A stretch of 64,000 nt of DNA, from contig NZ_MDDV01000059.1 of the NCBI RefSeq assembly GCF_001854885.1, positions 248,001-312,000 of the forward strand, given 5' to 3'. A program made the translations under genes and the position numbers. This document shows, piece by piece, positions 17,055 to 26,517 of this stretch. Each line of letters starts with the position of its first letter. The stretch's first letter is position 1. The notes beneath the pieces are model-generated. The model saw only the letters and a program-made list of their open reading frames with translations. It was not told the origin of the DNA and did not search any database. This DNA comes from Ensifer sp. LCM 4579 (GTDB lineage Bacteria; Pseudomonadota; Alphaproteobacteria; Rhizobiales; Rhizobiaceae).

Positions 17055-17465
17055 CTATCGCAGCAGCGGCAGGTCGCCCGTCAGCGAGCGCACCAACGCA
17101 GCCGGCCCGTGAAGGCAGAGGCCGAGATAGCGCAGATCGTCCTGCCGCATACGGCCGATGCGGATCCCATAGGCCTGATAGTCCTTCGCCCGCTGTGCCA
17201 CCTCCGTCACATCGACCAGGCCCAGACCAGCGGTCTCGTGCGGAGTGGCGCGCCCGCGCAGCGCCGCCAGGCCGTTGGCATCGGACATCAGGATCGGAAT
17301 GACGATTTTCGTGATCCCCTCATGGCGAATCCCATCGGCGTCGTGGACCGCATGCCCCACGAGATCGGGCCGGTCGCGGCCGAGCGTCATCGCCAGAATG
17401 GCGGCGGTATTGGCGATCAGCCCGCGGGGCAGGCTCTGGTCGATCACGAAAGCGCAACGTGTCAC
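17055..17465 (-). CDS. DUF2000-family protein
   Basis: 136 residues with the family features: RCAFVIDQSLPRGLIANTAAILAMTLG at the N-terminus, then DLVGHAVHDADGIRHEGIT and KIVIPILMSD. The function is unknown. It is the first gene of a two-gene unit with the LysE exporter, so it may process or bind the exported compound. Confidence 0.85.
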   Translation of the reverse strand: MTRCAFVIDQSLPRGLIANTAAILAMTLGRDRPDLVGHAVHDADGIRHEGITKIVIPILMSDANGLAALRGRATPHETAGLGLVDVTEVAQRAKDYQAYGIRIGRMRQDDLRYLGLCLHGPAALVRSLTGDLPLLR

Positions 17466-17743
17466 GGATGGTCCTCAAGCATTGTTGTTGGGACCGCAGG
17501 GATAAAGATGAAGGGCCGGCACGGTATTGAAGGAAATTGCCCTTAAGGCTCCGGATTTTCCTTGGTCGCCGAGAGGCTCATGGTGGCGCGCAGCAGAAGT
17601 TTGTGGAGTGCAGTGATTTCCGAATGGCATCGACTGAGAGGTGTAGATGCGCCGTTTTGGCGAAGATCTACGATGAGGGAGGGCCAACGAATATACCGTT
17701 CGGGCGACGCGCATCGGCGCGCCGCCCGGGAAACTCTGCACTA

Positions 17744-19453
17744 CTAATCGCGCGAATCCGCCTCCATGGCCGTATCGTTGATCTTGCTCTCCTTAAACTT
17801 GCCGTTGCTGCTTGGCTGCAGGTTGCCGAGCAGCGAAGAGATTGCATTTTCGCCTTCGAAGCCGGCTTCCTTCAGGAGTTGATCGAGGATCGGCTTGTTA
17901 GCCTGGTAGGCGAGGAGCTGGCCGGCCAAGCCGTCGCCCATGCCGATTCCATTGGCGGCACTGTCGCCTCCGCCGCCGCGGCCGAGCATGCCGCCGGTGT
18001 CGAAAATGCGAATATCGGAAATCTTCTCGATCGGCTTGACCGCCTCGGCGAGCGCCTGCGGGATGACGCGGATGCGCTCGCGCAGGATTTCGAACTCGAT
18101 GATCGCGGAGCTGAGCTTGTTGCGCGCCTCGTTGAGCAGTGCCTCGCTCTCGGCCTCGGCCTTGCCCGTCTCGAGAATACCTTTCGCCTTGATGACGGCG
18201 GCTTCGGCTTCCGCGCTCGCCAGGGTCTTGATTGCATCGGCCTGGTCGATCGCCGCTTGCTTTTCGGCTTCGGCGCTGACGGTCACCGCCGTCGCTTCGG
18301 TTTCGGCGTCCTTGCGGGCGTCGATGACGGCGATCTGCCGCTCGCGTTCGGCGATCTCGACCGCTCGTGCCGTCTCAACTTTTTCCTCGGCGGCAATCGC
18401 CAGGGCTCTTGCGGTTTCGGCCTTCGCCTTGGCCTCGGATTCCTCCCGGCTTTTGGTGGCGACTGCGATCGCGCTCTCCTGTGCTACGATTTGCAGGTCG
18501 CGGCGCGCCTCGGTATCACGCTGCTGGACGGCGCGCGTGGCGTCGATATTGGCGCTCTCTCGCGCTTGCTTCGCCATTGCTTCCCGCTCGGCGATGGCCT
18601 GCTCGGTGGCGATGCGAGCCTCCTCTTCGGCGCGCTTGGCCGCCTGCTCCTGCTGTGCCGTTTCGGCGCGCGTCGCCGCGGACTTGTTGGCGATATCGCG
18701 CTCCTGGTTCAGCTCCGCTTCGCGTTTCGTCCGCTCGATTCCCAGCGTTTGCTGGCGCGCCTCAAGGTCCTTCTGGGCGATGGCCACTTCCGTGTCGCGG
18801 ACGATCTCGTTGCGCTCCTTCTTGCGGCTCTCGGTGATCCGCGTCAGTGCGGCAAGGCCCTGAGCGTCGAAGAAGTTGTTGGCATTGAAGTGCTTGATGT
18901 CAGTCTGGTCGAGACGGGTGAGGGAGACGGACTCCAGTTCCAGGCCGTTGGATTGGAGGTCCGCGCCGACGGCTTCCTGAACAGCCTTGACGAAATCCAT
19001 TCGCTGCTCCTGCAGCGCGTCGAGATTCATCGTCGCGGCAACGGATCGCAGGCCGTCGACAAATTTTGCTTCAATCAGCACGCGCAATTGTTCGGCGTCG
19101 TTGGTTCGGTCGCCAAGCGTCTGGGCCGCCAGCGCGATCGAGGAGGTATCCGGCTTCACGCGGACATAGAATTCGGCACCGATGTCTACGCGCATCCGAT
19201 CCTTGGTGATCAGGGCGTCGCTCTCGCCGCGCCGCACCTCGAGGCGCAGGGTCTTGAGGTTGACGCGTGCGATCGAGTGGAAGATCGGCAGCACGATCGA
19301 TCCGCCATCCAGTACCACCTTCTGCCCGCCGAGGCCGGTCCTGACATAAGCCTCGTCGCGGCTTGACCGGGTGTAGAGCGACGCGAGGACGAAGCCGATC
19401 CCGAAAATAAGAATGATGCCGATGCCGACCGGCAAAAGAAGATCGATGATCAT
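17744..19453 (-). CDS. Flotillin-like SPFH membrane scaffold (YqiK type)
   Basis: 569 residues from ATG 19453, SD GGAGA. One N-terminal membrane helix (~3-26) is followed by the SPFH/band 7 domain (~40-200: RTGLGGQKVVLDGGSIVLP, DALITKDRMRVDIGAEFYVRV). A long Ala/Glu/Arg coiled coil with many EAEA and KAEAE repeats follows (~235-480), then a Gly-rich C-terminal region with GGMLGRGGGGDS. Flotillins organise membrane microdomains and respond to membrane stress. The start overlaps the stop of the OB-fold gene (ATGA), so the two are translationally coupled. It is the third gene of a PspA/OB/flotillin operon. Confidence 0.93.
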   Translation of the reverse strand: MIIDLLLPVGIGIILIFGIGFVLASLYTRSSRDEAYVRTGLGGQKVVLDGGSIVLPIFHSIARVNLKTLRLEVRRGESDALITKDRMRVDIGAEFYVRVKPDTSSIALAAQTLGDRTNDAEQLRVLIEAKFVDGLRSVAATMNLDALQEQRMDFVKAVQEAVGADLQSNGLELESVSLTRLDQTDIKHFNANNFFDAQGLAALTRITESRKKERNEIVRDTEVAIAQKDLEARQQTLGIERTKREAELNQERDIANKSAATRAETAQQEQAAKRAEEEARIATEQAIAEREAMAKQARESANIDATRAVQQRDTEARRDLQIVAQESAIAVATKSREESEAKAKAETARALAIAAEEKVETARAVEIAERERQIAVIDARKDAETEATAVTVSAEAEKQAAIDQADAIKTLASAEAEAAVIKAKGILETGKAEAESEALLNEARNKLSSAIIEFEILRERIRVIPQALAEAVKPIEKISDIRIFDTGGMLGRGGGGDSAANGIGMGDGLAGQLLAYQANKPILDQLLKEAGFEGENAISSLLGNLQPSSNGKFKESKINDTAMEADSRD

Positions 19454-20097
19454 GGTATCTCCATTGAAGAGGAAGGTGTCGAAGCGAGAATGTCGGAAGG
19501 GGCGCGAATGGCGATGAACACGTCCGAGATGCAATCGACGATGAGGACATCCGTGCCGATTGCGATCGGCGCTTCCTCCTTGGCCGCCTTCGCCCTGAGA
19601 CTGTGCCAATTGCCGTGTCGGTCTTTGGCGCGGATGCGCCCCGGAAGCCCTTGGTCGAGCGGACCGACGGCCACTTCGCCGAGCACGCCGATGAATTCGG
19701 AGAGGTCGACGGCGTAGGATTCGTCGCGCGGGACGATGCGGGCGACCAAGTGGCTTGCGCTTCGCACTGCCGGCAGGGAGAGGATGAAGGCGGGCACTGC
19801 CGCCACCGGCGCCGGAAGCGGCGACCAGAGCGCCAGTGCGGCGCTCTGCAGCACGAAGCCGATCATCGCGAAGAAGCCGAGCAGCAGCATCAGGAGCACG
19901 AGGATCGGCACTCCGCCAAGATTGATCCAGGAGAGCAGGCCGGCAAGCGCGCTATGGTCGTCGAAGCCGGATTTGTCGATGACCTCACCCAGCGAAAAAC
20001 CGAGCAGCAGGCAAAGGACCTCGATCGCCGTCAAGGCTGCCAGCATCACTGCGGCAATCGCGAACGGCGCGCATTCGGGGGCGAGAAGCAGTTCCAT
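19450..20097 (-). CDS. OB-fold membrane protein (YqiJ type)
   Basis: 215 residues from ATG 20097. Three hydrophobic segments (~8-30, ~55-78, ~84-110) precede a C-terminal OB-like domain (~135-195: GEVAVGPLDQGLPGRIRAKDRHGNWHSLRAK, GTDVLIVD), as in YqiJ/NfeD-type partners of flotillin. It lies 5 bases after the PspA stop and overlaps the flotillin start by four bases. NfeD/YqiJ proteins form a membrane complex with the flotillin. Confidence 0.85.
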   Translation of the reverse strand: MELLLAPECAPFAIAAVMLAALTAIEVLCLLLGFSLGEVIDKSGFDDHSALAGLLSWINLGGVPILVLLMLLLGFFAMIGFVLQSAALALWSPLPAPVAAVPAFILSLPAVRSASHLVARIVPRDESYAVDLSEFIGVLGEVAVGPLDQGLPGRIRAKDRHGNWHSLRAKAAKEEAPIAIGTDVLIVDCISDVFIAIRAPSDILASTPSSSMEIP

Positions 20098-20102
20098 GGG
20101 CG

Positions 20103-21236
20103 TCAGTTTTCGCCAGACTTGAACCGGGCAAGTCGCGCTTCGATCGCCTGCTCGCGATGGAGCCGGTCGAGCTCGTCGAGCTCTGCGCTTGCAGCCATTC
20201 CGTTGGCCGGGACGCCCGTCACGCGCGATATGACGGCGGCGGCACGGTTCGCCTCGCCGACGGCCGAAGCACGGTTGCGTTGCGTCGACGCCTCTTCCGG
20301 ATGCTGGACCATGCACCTTTTCAGGTCGGCAAGCCGTGCCTCTGCCTCACGGCGGGCCCCGAGCACCGCCTGGAGCGCCTGCTGCCCTTCGCCGAGGCGT
20401 TCTCTTGAATCGGCGAGCGCCTTGTCAAGAGCCGCGACTTGCGACTCCAGGTCGATCTGCCGACCCAGCCCGGCCTTGGCGAGATCGTCTCGTCCAGCGG
20501 CGATCGCCGTACGGATCTTCTCCTCGAGTTCGCGAAGGCTGGCGAGAATCTCCTCGCGCCGGCTTTCGATGCGGTATTCTTCGGCGCGCGAACGCCCAAT
20601 ATCGGCACGGGCCTCTTCGGCGGCGGCGTCGATCTCCCGGAGCGCCTGCTCGACGACGGGGATCTTGTTCGCTCCCTCGGCCTTATCGATCGCCGCGTTG
20701 GCAATCCCGGCGATCACGCGGCCCATTCGCGAAAGAATGCCTTCCTTCATGATCATGTTCTCCCTGGTTTCTTCCGAGTGCACGGTGACTTCCACCCGGA
20801 TCTCGTAGTTGTCGTCTTCGGCCACGAGCTCGGCCGCGAAGACCTCCAGCGTGCCGGCCGCGTAGCCGAAGACGTCGAAGGATACGGCGACCCGGCCGCG
20901 GACCGTCGCGATGGTCACATCGGATGGCCCCTTGATCGCGAACAGCTTGTTGTCGAGTGGCAGCCGGGGAGGCCCGATCCGCTGTCCGCGATGGGCGGCA
21001 AAATCCCTGAGCCCGAGCGTCACCAGTCGCGCCGGAAGGCCAGTCTTCTCGCGGATCGCCTCGTAGGCCAGATCATGCAAGGTGACGAGATTCGCGCCAC
21101 CCTTGCCTGCCATCAGCTCGCTCAGTATGGCGCACATTTCGGCATAGGCTGCGAACGTCTCCTCGAGCGCCCGCCTGGCTTCAACGTCCGGTGCCAGTCG
21201 GTAGCGCAATATTGATTTCTGTCCCGCTCGGCTCAT
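20103..21236 (-). CDS. PspA/IM30-family protein with TnpB-like N-terminal extension
   Basis: 377 residues from ATG 21236. Residues ~160-377 are a normal-length PspA: MKEGILSRMGRVIAGIANAAIDKAE, then long coiled coils (REIDAAAEEARADIGRSRAEEYRIESRREEI). Residues ~8-155 are not PspA. They resemble the front half of IS605-type TnpB: ILRYRLAPDVEARRALEETF, then LVTLHDLAYEAIREKTGLPA, then DVTIATVRGRVAVSF and AELVAEDDNYEIRVEVTV. No RuvC nuclease part follows. An internal ATG at 20756 with SD AGGGAGAAC could also make a separate 217-residue PspA, so the locus may yield two products. The OB gene follows 5 bases downstream. PspA supports damaged inner membranes; the role of the extension is unknown. Confidence 0.8.
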   Translation of the reverse strand: MSRAGQKSILRYRLAPDVEARRALEETFAAYAEMCAILSELMAGKGGANLVTLHDLAYEAIREKTGLPARLVTLGLRDFAAHRGQRIGPPRLPLDNKLFAIKGPSDVTIATVRGRVAVSFDVFGYAAGTLEVFAAELVAEDDNYEIRVEVTVHSEETRENMIMKEGILSRMGRVIAGIANAAIDKAEGANKIPVVEQALREIDAAAEEARADIGRSRAEEYRIESRREEILASLRELEEKIRTAIAAGRDDLAKAGLGRQIDLESQVAALDKALADSRERLGEGQQALQAVLGARREAEARLADLKRCMVQHPEEASTQRNRASAVGEANRAAAVISRVTGVPANGMAASAELDELDRLHREQAIEARLARFKSGEN

Positions 21237-21242
21237 GCGGAA

Positions 21243-21271
21243 AGTATAAAGTACCGTCTTGGTGCTTTCAA
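21243..21271 (-). promoter_or_regulatory. Sigma-70-type promoter, apparently leaderless
   Basis: On the minus strand TTGAAA (21266-21271), a 17-base spacer and TATACT (21243-21248) precede ATG 21236 by only six bases. The start point predicted 6-7 bases after the -10 box is the A of the ATG, and no ribosome site lies before it. The mRNA would therefore be leaderless. Confidence 0.6.
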
Positions 21272-21493
21272 GAGAAAACAGCAACCATCACTTGTGGTTT
21301 CCTGAGGTGCACGTCAAGGGCCGCTGACCTAGGCCGTTTGAATGAATGCGCGCATGCCGTGCGGCAGTCCACAATGCGCACAATCATCCGTATTGCGCAT
21401 CGAAGGTTTTGCAGGATTGCGAACGCAGCGCTTTATTAATCTCCACTCACATATGTCTAATGTGCTGCGCCCCGCCGACGTCGGAGGCCGGTG

Positions 21494-24412
21494 ATGCGCA
21501 GGCATCTATCCGCCCGAATGAATTGTGCGGCCATTCCAATTCCGACCGGATGCATGAAACCTCCCGTCGCCGCTGCCGTCAGGAGAACCTGCGTGAAGTT
21601 GCGATCCCCCTCAGCGAAAGCGTCACTTGGCATAGGGCAGGATCCGTCGCGCGGCCGAGCGATATCGTCGCGGCGGATCGGGCAGGAGGATCGGAGCGGC
21701 GTTCCCGCATACGCGGAGGCGTCCCCAGGATCGGAGTACATCGCGATTGCCGATGACGTCGCCTTGCTCCTGGGCCTCGGCCATCGCGACGATGCCGTCG
21801 CACTGCTTGTCGGATTGCGGCGATCCTTGCGGGACGAGGGGGGTGCCAGCGTCACCGTCAGTCTTGCTGACGATGCCGGCAGAGAGATCGCGCTGGAATT
21901 TGTCCGATCTGCGCCGGGCGAGGCATCGCCATCCGCTCGAAATGGCGCTACCTCCGATCAATCCGGGCGCAGCCGGGGCGACGATCTCTTCGAATCCCTG
22001 CTCGAGGCCCTTCCCGTCCCGGTCTTTTACAAGAACCGCCAGGGGCGCCATATGGGCTGCAACCGGGCATTCGAGGAGTTCTTCGGCGATACGCGGGAGG
22101 AGATTGTCGGGAAGAGCATTTTTGATCTTCTCCCCGCCGACGTTGCGACCCAGCACTTTGCAAAGGATGAGGCTCTCTTCAACGAGGGCGGCACACAGCA
22201 ATACGAAACGAAGGTCTCGATCTCGTGCGGCGGCCAGCGCGACGTTGTCATCAACAAGGCCGTCTTTACCGACGAGCAAGGTGAGCGGGCCGGATTGGTC
22301 GGCGCCATGCTGGACATCACCGAGCGCAAGCAGACGGAACAGAAGCTCAAGGAAGCGCTGGAATTCGCCGAAGGGGTGGTTGCCGCCATTCCCGACATTC
22401 TGTTCGAGGTGGACCGGGAAGGGCGTTACCTCCAGGTCTGGACGAAAAACCCGGAGCTGCTCGCCCAGCAAAGGGAGGCATTGCTCGGCAGGACGATCGG
22501 GGAAGTCCTGCCGCCGGACCAGACGGCCATCGCCATGGAGGCCATTCGCGAGGCGGATGAAGGCGGGGTCTCCTACGGCAGCTGTCTGCGAATATTGCTG
22601 CCCGGTGGAGAGGCGCGCTGGTTCGAGCATTCCGTGGCAAAGCGGCCCTCCACCGATCCATCCGCGAGCACCTTCCTCGTGCTGTCGCGCGATGTGACGG
22701 AGCGCAAGCGAGCAGAAGAGGCGGTCAACGAAGTGCGCACGCAGCTTCTTGGCGTGCTCCAGACCATTCCAGACATCGTGTGGTTAAAGAATATCGAGGG
22801 CGCCTATCTGTTGTGCAACTACGCGTTCGAACAATTATTCGGCTACGCGGAAGCCGACATTGTCGGGAAGACGGATCACGATCTGTTCGACGCCGAAAGG
22901 GCGCAATTCTTCCGCGAAACGGACCGAGCGACCGTCGATGCCGGCCGCATCGTCGTCGAGGAGGAGTGGGCCACGCACAAGGATACCGGCGAGCGCATCC
23001 GTCTCGAAACGCGAAAGGTCCCGGTGCTCGGCCCCAACGGGCAGCCAACGGCGATCCTTGGGGTCGCGCGCGACATTACGGAGTTGAACGCTTCGCGCCA
23101 GAAGATCCACCAGATGGCGTTCTACGATCCACTCACAGGCTTGCCGAACCGGGCGCTCTTTAACGACCGCCTCCGCCAGATGATCGCCAATGCCTCGTCG
23201 AATGACAAGCAGGCGGGCGTGATGCTGATCGATATCGATCATTTCAAGGCGGTCAACGACACGATGGGGCATCCTGTCGGCGACGAACTGCTCTGCCAGG
23301 CGGCCCAACGGCTCACGGCGAGCGCGCGCGACCACGATACGGTCGCACGACTCGGCGGGGACGAATTCGCGATCCTGCTGCCGGAAGTCCGACAGGAAGA
23401 GGACATCAAACGGATCGCCGGCAGAATGCTGGAAAGGTTCAACGAGCGCTTCCTGCTTGATGGAAAGGAGGTCTTCGTCTCCTGCAGCATAGGCATTGCA
23501 CTCTATCCCGACGACAGCACAGACGCCGACGATCTGGTGAAATATGCCGATTCCGCCATGCACTTGGCGAAACGCTCCGGCCGGAACAACTTCCGCTTCT
23601 ATTCCAGGGACCTTACGGCATGCGCCGAAGAGCGGCTCACGCTCGAATCGGAACTGCGGCGCGCATTGGAGCGCGGTGAACTGGAGTTGCATTATCAGCC
23701 CAAGGTGCTCCTGCAGAACGGCGATATCTTCGGCTCGGAGGCATTGCTCAGGTGGTGTCACCCGAAGAGGGGAATGATCCCCCCGGATCAGTTCATCCGA
23801 ATAGCAGAAGAGACCGGGTTGATCACCGAGCTGGGGCACTGGGTGCTCCACCAGGCATGCGAGACTGCCGCCGAACTGAATGCCGACGACCTGCCGCTGC
23901 ACAAGGTGGCGATCAACCTCTCCGCCAGGGAATTCCAGTGCCAGGACCTGCCGAAGACGGTCGCCGACTGCCTGGAAAGAACCGGCTGCCGTGCGGAATG
24001 GATCGAAATCGAGATAACCGAGAGCCTGTTGCTCAACGAGAAGGACGGGACGCTGGAGACCCTTTCGAGGCTGCGGTCCTTGGGAATCTCCATCGCCATC
24101 GACGACTTCGGCACCGGCTATTCAGCGCTGAACTATCTCGCCCGCTATCCGATCGACACGCTCAAGATCGACCGCTCGTTCATCAACAGTGCGGACAAGC
24201 GCAGCGCCGAACTGGTGAAGGCGATCCTGTCGATAGCGCGATGCCTCGGTCAGAACGTGGTGGCAGAAGGCGTCGAGACCGTTGCTCAGGCGGCGTTCCT
24301 GGCGGCGAACGGATGCGAAGCCGCGCAAGGTTTCCTCTACAGCAGACCATTGCCGAAGAGCGAGTTCATGCGATTGCCGCGAGCTGTTGGCGACATGGGC
24401 CTGGCGGGCTAA
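21494..24412 (+). CDS. PAS-PAS-PAS-GGDEF-EAL cyclic-di-GMP enzyme
   Basis: 972 residues from ATG 21494 (SD GGAGG seven bases upstream; a GTG lies one codon earlier). An unassigned N-terminal part (~1-155) precedes three PAS/PAC modules (~165-280, ~285-405, ~410-535), each ending in a DITERK-type PAC tail. Then come GGDEF (~540-700; intact RLGGDEFAILL) and EAL (~715-965; SEALLRW, DDFGTGYSALNYL, KIDRSFI). Both catalytic motifs are complete, so it could make or break c-di-GMP. No membrane helix is seen, so the protein is probably cytosolic and senses redox, oxygen or small ligands through the PAS domains. Confidence 0.92.
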   Translation: MRRHLSARMNCAAIPIPTGCMKPPVAAAVRRTCVKLRSPSAKASLGIGQDPSRGRAISSRRIGQEDRSGVPAYAEASPGSEYIAIADDVALLLGLGHRDDAVALLVGLRRSLRDEGGASVTVSLADDAGREIALEFVRSAPGEASPSARNGATSDQSGRSRGDDLFESLLEALPVPVFYKNRQGRHMGCNRAFEEFFGDTREEIVGKSIFDLLPADVATQHFAKDEALFNEGGTQQYETKVSISCGGQRDVVINKAVFTDEQGERAGLVGAMLDITERKQTEQKLKEALEFAEGVVAAIPDILFEVDREGRYLQVWTKNPELLAQQREALLGRTIGEVLPPDQTAIAMEAIREADEGGVSYGSCLRILLPGGEARWFEHSVAKRPSTDPSASTFLVLSRDVTERKRAEEAVNEVRTQLLGVLQTIPDIVWLKNIEGAYLLCNYAFEQLFGYAEADIVGKTDHDLFDAERAQFFRETDRATVDAGRIVVEEEWATHKDTGERIRLETRKVPVLGPNGQPTAILGVARDITELNASRQKIHQMAFYDPLTGLPNRALFNDRLRQMIANASSNDKQAGVMLIDIDHFKAVNDTMGHPVGDELLCQAAQRLTASARDHDTVARLGGDEFAILLPEVRQEEDIKRIAGRMLERFNERFLLDGKEVFVSCSIGIALYPDDSTDADDLVKYADSAMHLAKRSGRNNFRFYSRDLTACAEERLTLESELRRALERGELELHYQPKVLLQNGDIFGSEALLRWCHPKRGMIPPDQFIRIAEETGLITELGHWVLHQACETAAELNADDLPLHKVAINLSAREFQCQDLPKTVADCLERTGCRAEWIEIEITESLLLNEKDGTLETLSRLRSLGISIAIDDFGTGYSALNYLARYPIDTLKIDRSFINSADKRSAELVKAILSIARCLGQNVVAEGVETVAQAAFLAANGCEAAQGFLYSRPLPKSEFMRLPRAVGDMGLAG

Positions 24413-24503
24413 CGCGAGCGAATTGCCTGCCTCAGGCCGGCCGAAGATCATCGGCGAGCGGCATGCAGTAGACGATGGCAGCACCCGGCCACACCGGCTC
24501 CGC

Positions 24504-25226
24504 TTATTCTTTCTGATCGCTCGCCAAGCCGTATTTTTCGAAGAGACGCTGCTGCGTGCCGTCGGCGATGATCTTGTCGAGGCTCTTTTGCATCCGGCCA
24601 ATCAACTCGTCGGGGACCGAGGGGTTGCATGCGATCGAATAGATGTCTTCGGCAAGGATCAAGGTAGATTCAATCGGCTGACCGTCGCGCTTGAGGCTGA
24701 CATAATATTTCTCCGATATCGGCATCAGGTCGATCCGGCCCGTCATCAGCTTCTTGAGTGTCAGTTGGAGGTCCGCGGCGAGATCGATACGCGGAAAGCC
24801 ATTCTGCTCGAGGATCGTTTGAGTGAAATCGTCACGCTGCGTTCCAACCCGGAAAGCCTTCGCCTCTTCGATGCTTTTCGGATTGGCCTTTGAGCCAGTC
24901 TTGCGGATGAGGACGGTACGGCTCGTCAGCAGAGGTTCGATCCATTTGAAACGCCGGTCGCGCTCCTGATTATGAACGGTTGTAAAGACGCAATGCATCG
25001 CGTGATTTTCGGCCAGAAAGAGTGCCCGCGCCCACGGCATCATTTCCATCGTGTGATCGATGCCCGCGTCCTCCATCAACAGTCTCACCTGTTCGACGGA
25101 AGCGCCCTTGTAAGTGTCGCCCTCTCGAAAATTGAAAGGCGGATAGGATTCCGTCACCATCTTCAGTTCGGCGGCTTGCGCCGTGAGTGGAAGGAGTGCC
25201 GCAAGCAGGGAGAGAAGCCATTTCAT
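24504..25226 (-). CDS. Periplasmic solute-binding protein, family 3 type
   Basis: 240 residues with a clear signal peptide (MKWLLSLLAALLPLTAQA). The mature part follows the family 3 pattern: LKMVTESYPPFNFREGD, then LFLAENHAMHCVFTT, KAFRVGTQRDDFTQ and LMTGRIDLMPI. There are no permease or ATPase genes nearby. Its ATG overlaps the stop of the EAL gene (ATGA at 25223-25226), and SD AAGGAG lies within the end of that gene. Translational coupling to a c-di-GMP enzyme suggests a ligand sensor rather than a transport protein. Confidence 0.85.
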   Translation of the reverse strand: MKWLLSLLAALLPLTAQAAELKMVTESYPPFNFREGDTYKGASVEQVRLLMEDAGIDHTMEMMPWARALFLAENHAMHCVFTTVHNQERDRRFKWIEPLLTSRTVLIRKTGSKANPKSIEEAKAFRVGTQRDDFTQTILEQNGFPRIDLAADLQLTLKKLMTGRIDLMPISEKYYVSLKRDGQPIESTLILAEDIYSIACNPSVPDELIGRMQKSLDKIIADGTQQRLFEKYGLASDQKE

Positions 25227-26329
25227 ACTGTACTCCTTGGCAAAGCGCGTTCCAGTTCGGCCTTGATAGTGTCGACGGGCTGTGGTCGCCCGAGATAGAA
25301 TCCCTGTCCGAAGCTCACGCCCATGGAGCGCAGTTCCTTCAGTTGCTCTTCCGTCTCGATCCCCTCGGCGATGATTTGGCAGTGCAATTCGTGCGCTACG
25401 GTGTTGATGCCCGTCACCAGCATGCGAACTTTCCTGCGAACTGCTTCGTCCTCGTGGGTCAGCGAACGGGTGAAGGACTGGTCGATCTTGATCGTGTCGA
25501 CGGGGAAATGGAGCAGGTAGCTAAGCGATGAATAGCCCGTGCCGAAATCGTCGAGCGCGATTTTGAGACCCGAGGCACTCAATGCCTCCAGGACCTCCCG
25601 CACCTCTGTACTGTGGTGCATCAGCACAGCTTCCGTGATCTCGATCACGATGCGCGAGGGGATGATGCCCCATTTCATCAACACGGCAAATGTCGCCGCC
25701 GGCAGTTCCGCGGAAAACTGCAGCGGCGAGACATTGACGGCCAAATAGGCGTCTTCCAAACCGGGCAGTGCGGAAAGACGGGCGAGATGGGCGACCGCCT
25801 TTTCGAAAACGCGCGCGCCGATCTGCTTGATCGTGCCGGTCTCCTCGGCAACGCGTATGATGTCTGCCGGCGGCAAAAGACCGTAGTCTGGATGGTTGAG
25901 GCGCATCAGCGCTTCGAAACCCGCGACCCGCCCGGAATCGAGATCGAAGATCGGCTGGAGATGAGCCTCGAACCAGTCTTCGCTGAGCCCAGTCTCGATA
26001 TATCTCTCGATCTTCAGTCGCTCCCGCGCAAGGCTCGCCATGACCGGATCGAACAATTTCGTTCCGTTCTTGCCGTTGTGCTTGCGGGCATACATCGCCA
26101 GGTCGGATTTCTGCAGCAGTTCGGCAGCGGTTTTGGCCTGCGACGGGTAGAGTGAAATGCCGATGCTGGCGCTCAGCGAAAGCCGGTTGCCGTCGACGAA
26201 AATGGGTTTCGCACAGGCCGAGGCGATGCGTTTGGAGATTTGAAGCGCAGCTTTCTTCGCCTTGGCGGCGGGAATGAGTACGACGAATTCGTCGCCGCCG
26301 AGGCGCCCCACCTTGTCTTCCGAACCCAC
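25223..26329 (-). CDS. GGDEF-EAL half of a frameshifted c-di-GMP protein
   Basis: 368 residues from a GTG at 26329. Coding sequence in the same frame continues upstream to about 26540, reading QAITDHLTGLLNR and LACLLIDLDRFKPINDNLGH, so the annotated start is only a convenience. The GGDEF motif (RLGGDEFVVLI) and the EAL motif (GFEALMRLNHP, DDFGTGYSSLSYL, KIDQSF) are intact. The sensor half lies in another frame at 26518-27591. The stop overlaps the start of the periplasmic binding protein. It is expressed only if the frameshift is corrected, programmed or a sequencing error, or if an internal start is used. Confidence 0.8.
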   Translation of the reverse strand: MGSEDKVGRLGGDEFVVLIPAAKAKKAALQISKRIASACAKPIFVDGNRLSLSASIGISLYPSQAKTAAELLQKSDLAMYARKHNGKNGTKLFDPVMASLARERLKIERYIETGLSEDWFEAHLQPIFDLDSGRVAGFEALMRLNHPDYGLLPPADIIRVAEETGTIKQIGARVFEKAVAHLARLSALPGLEDAYLAVNVSPLQFSAELPAATFAVLMKWGIIPSRIVIEITEAVLMHHSTEVREVLEALSASGLKIALDDFGTGYSSLSYLLHFPVDTIKIDQSFTRSLTHEDEAVRRKVRMLVTGINTVAHELHCQIIAEGIETEEQLKELRSMGVSFGQGFYLGRPQPVDTIKAELERALPRSTV

Positions 26330-26517
26330 CTGCGTCCGGATCCGGTCGGCGATCTGCCGCAGTACGTCGTCCCCGACGGCATGGCCGAGATTGTCGTTGA
26401 TAGGCTTGAAACGGTCGAGATCGATGAGGAGGCAGGCGAGCTCTCCGCCCTTCTCGGCGGTCTGACTGATGGCATGGTCGAGCGCCGTCTCGAAGCCTGG
26501 GCGGTTGAGGAGCCCGG

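Noticed and set aside
17537..19366. 609-codon plus-strand frame opposite flotillin
   Set aside because: Antisense to a flotillin with full family features; its Leu/Gly/Arg-rich content reflects the coiled coil read backwards.
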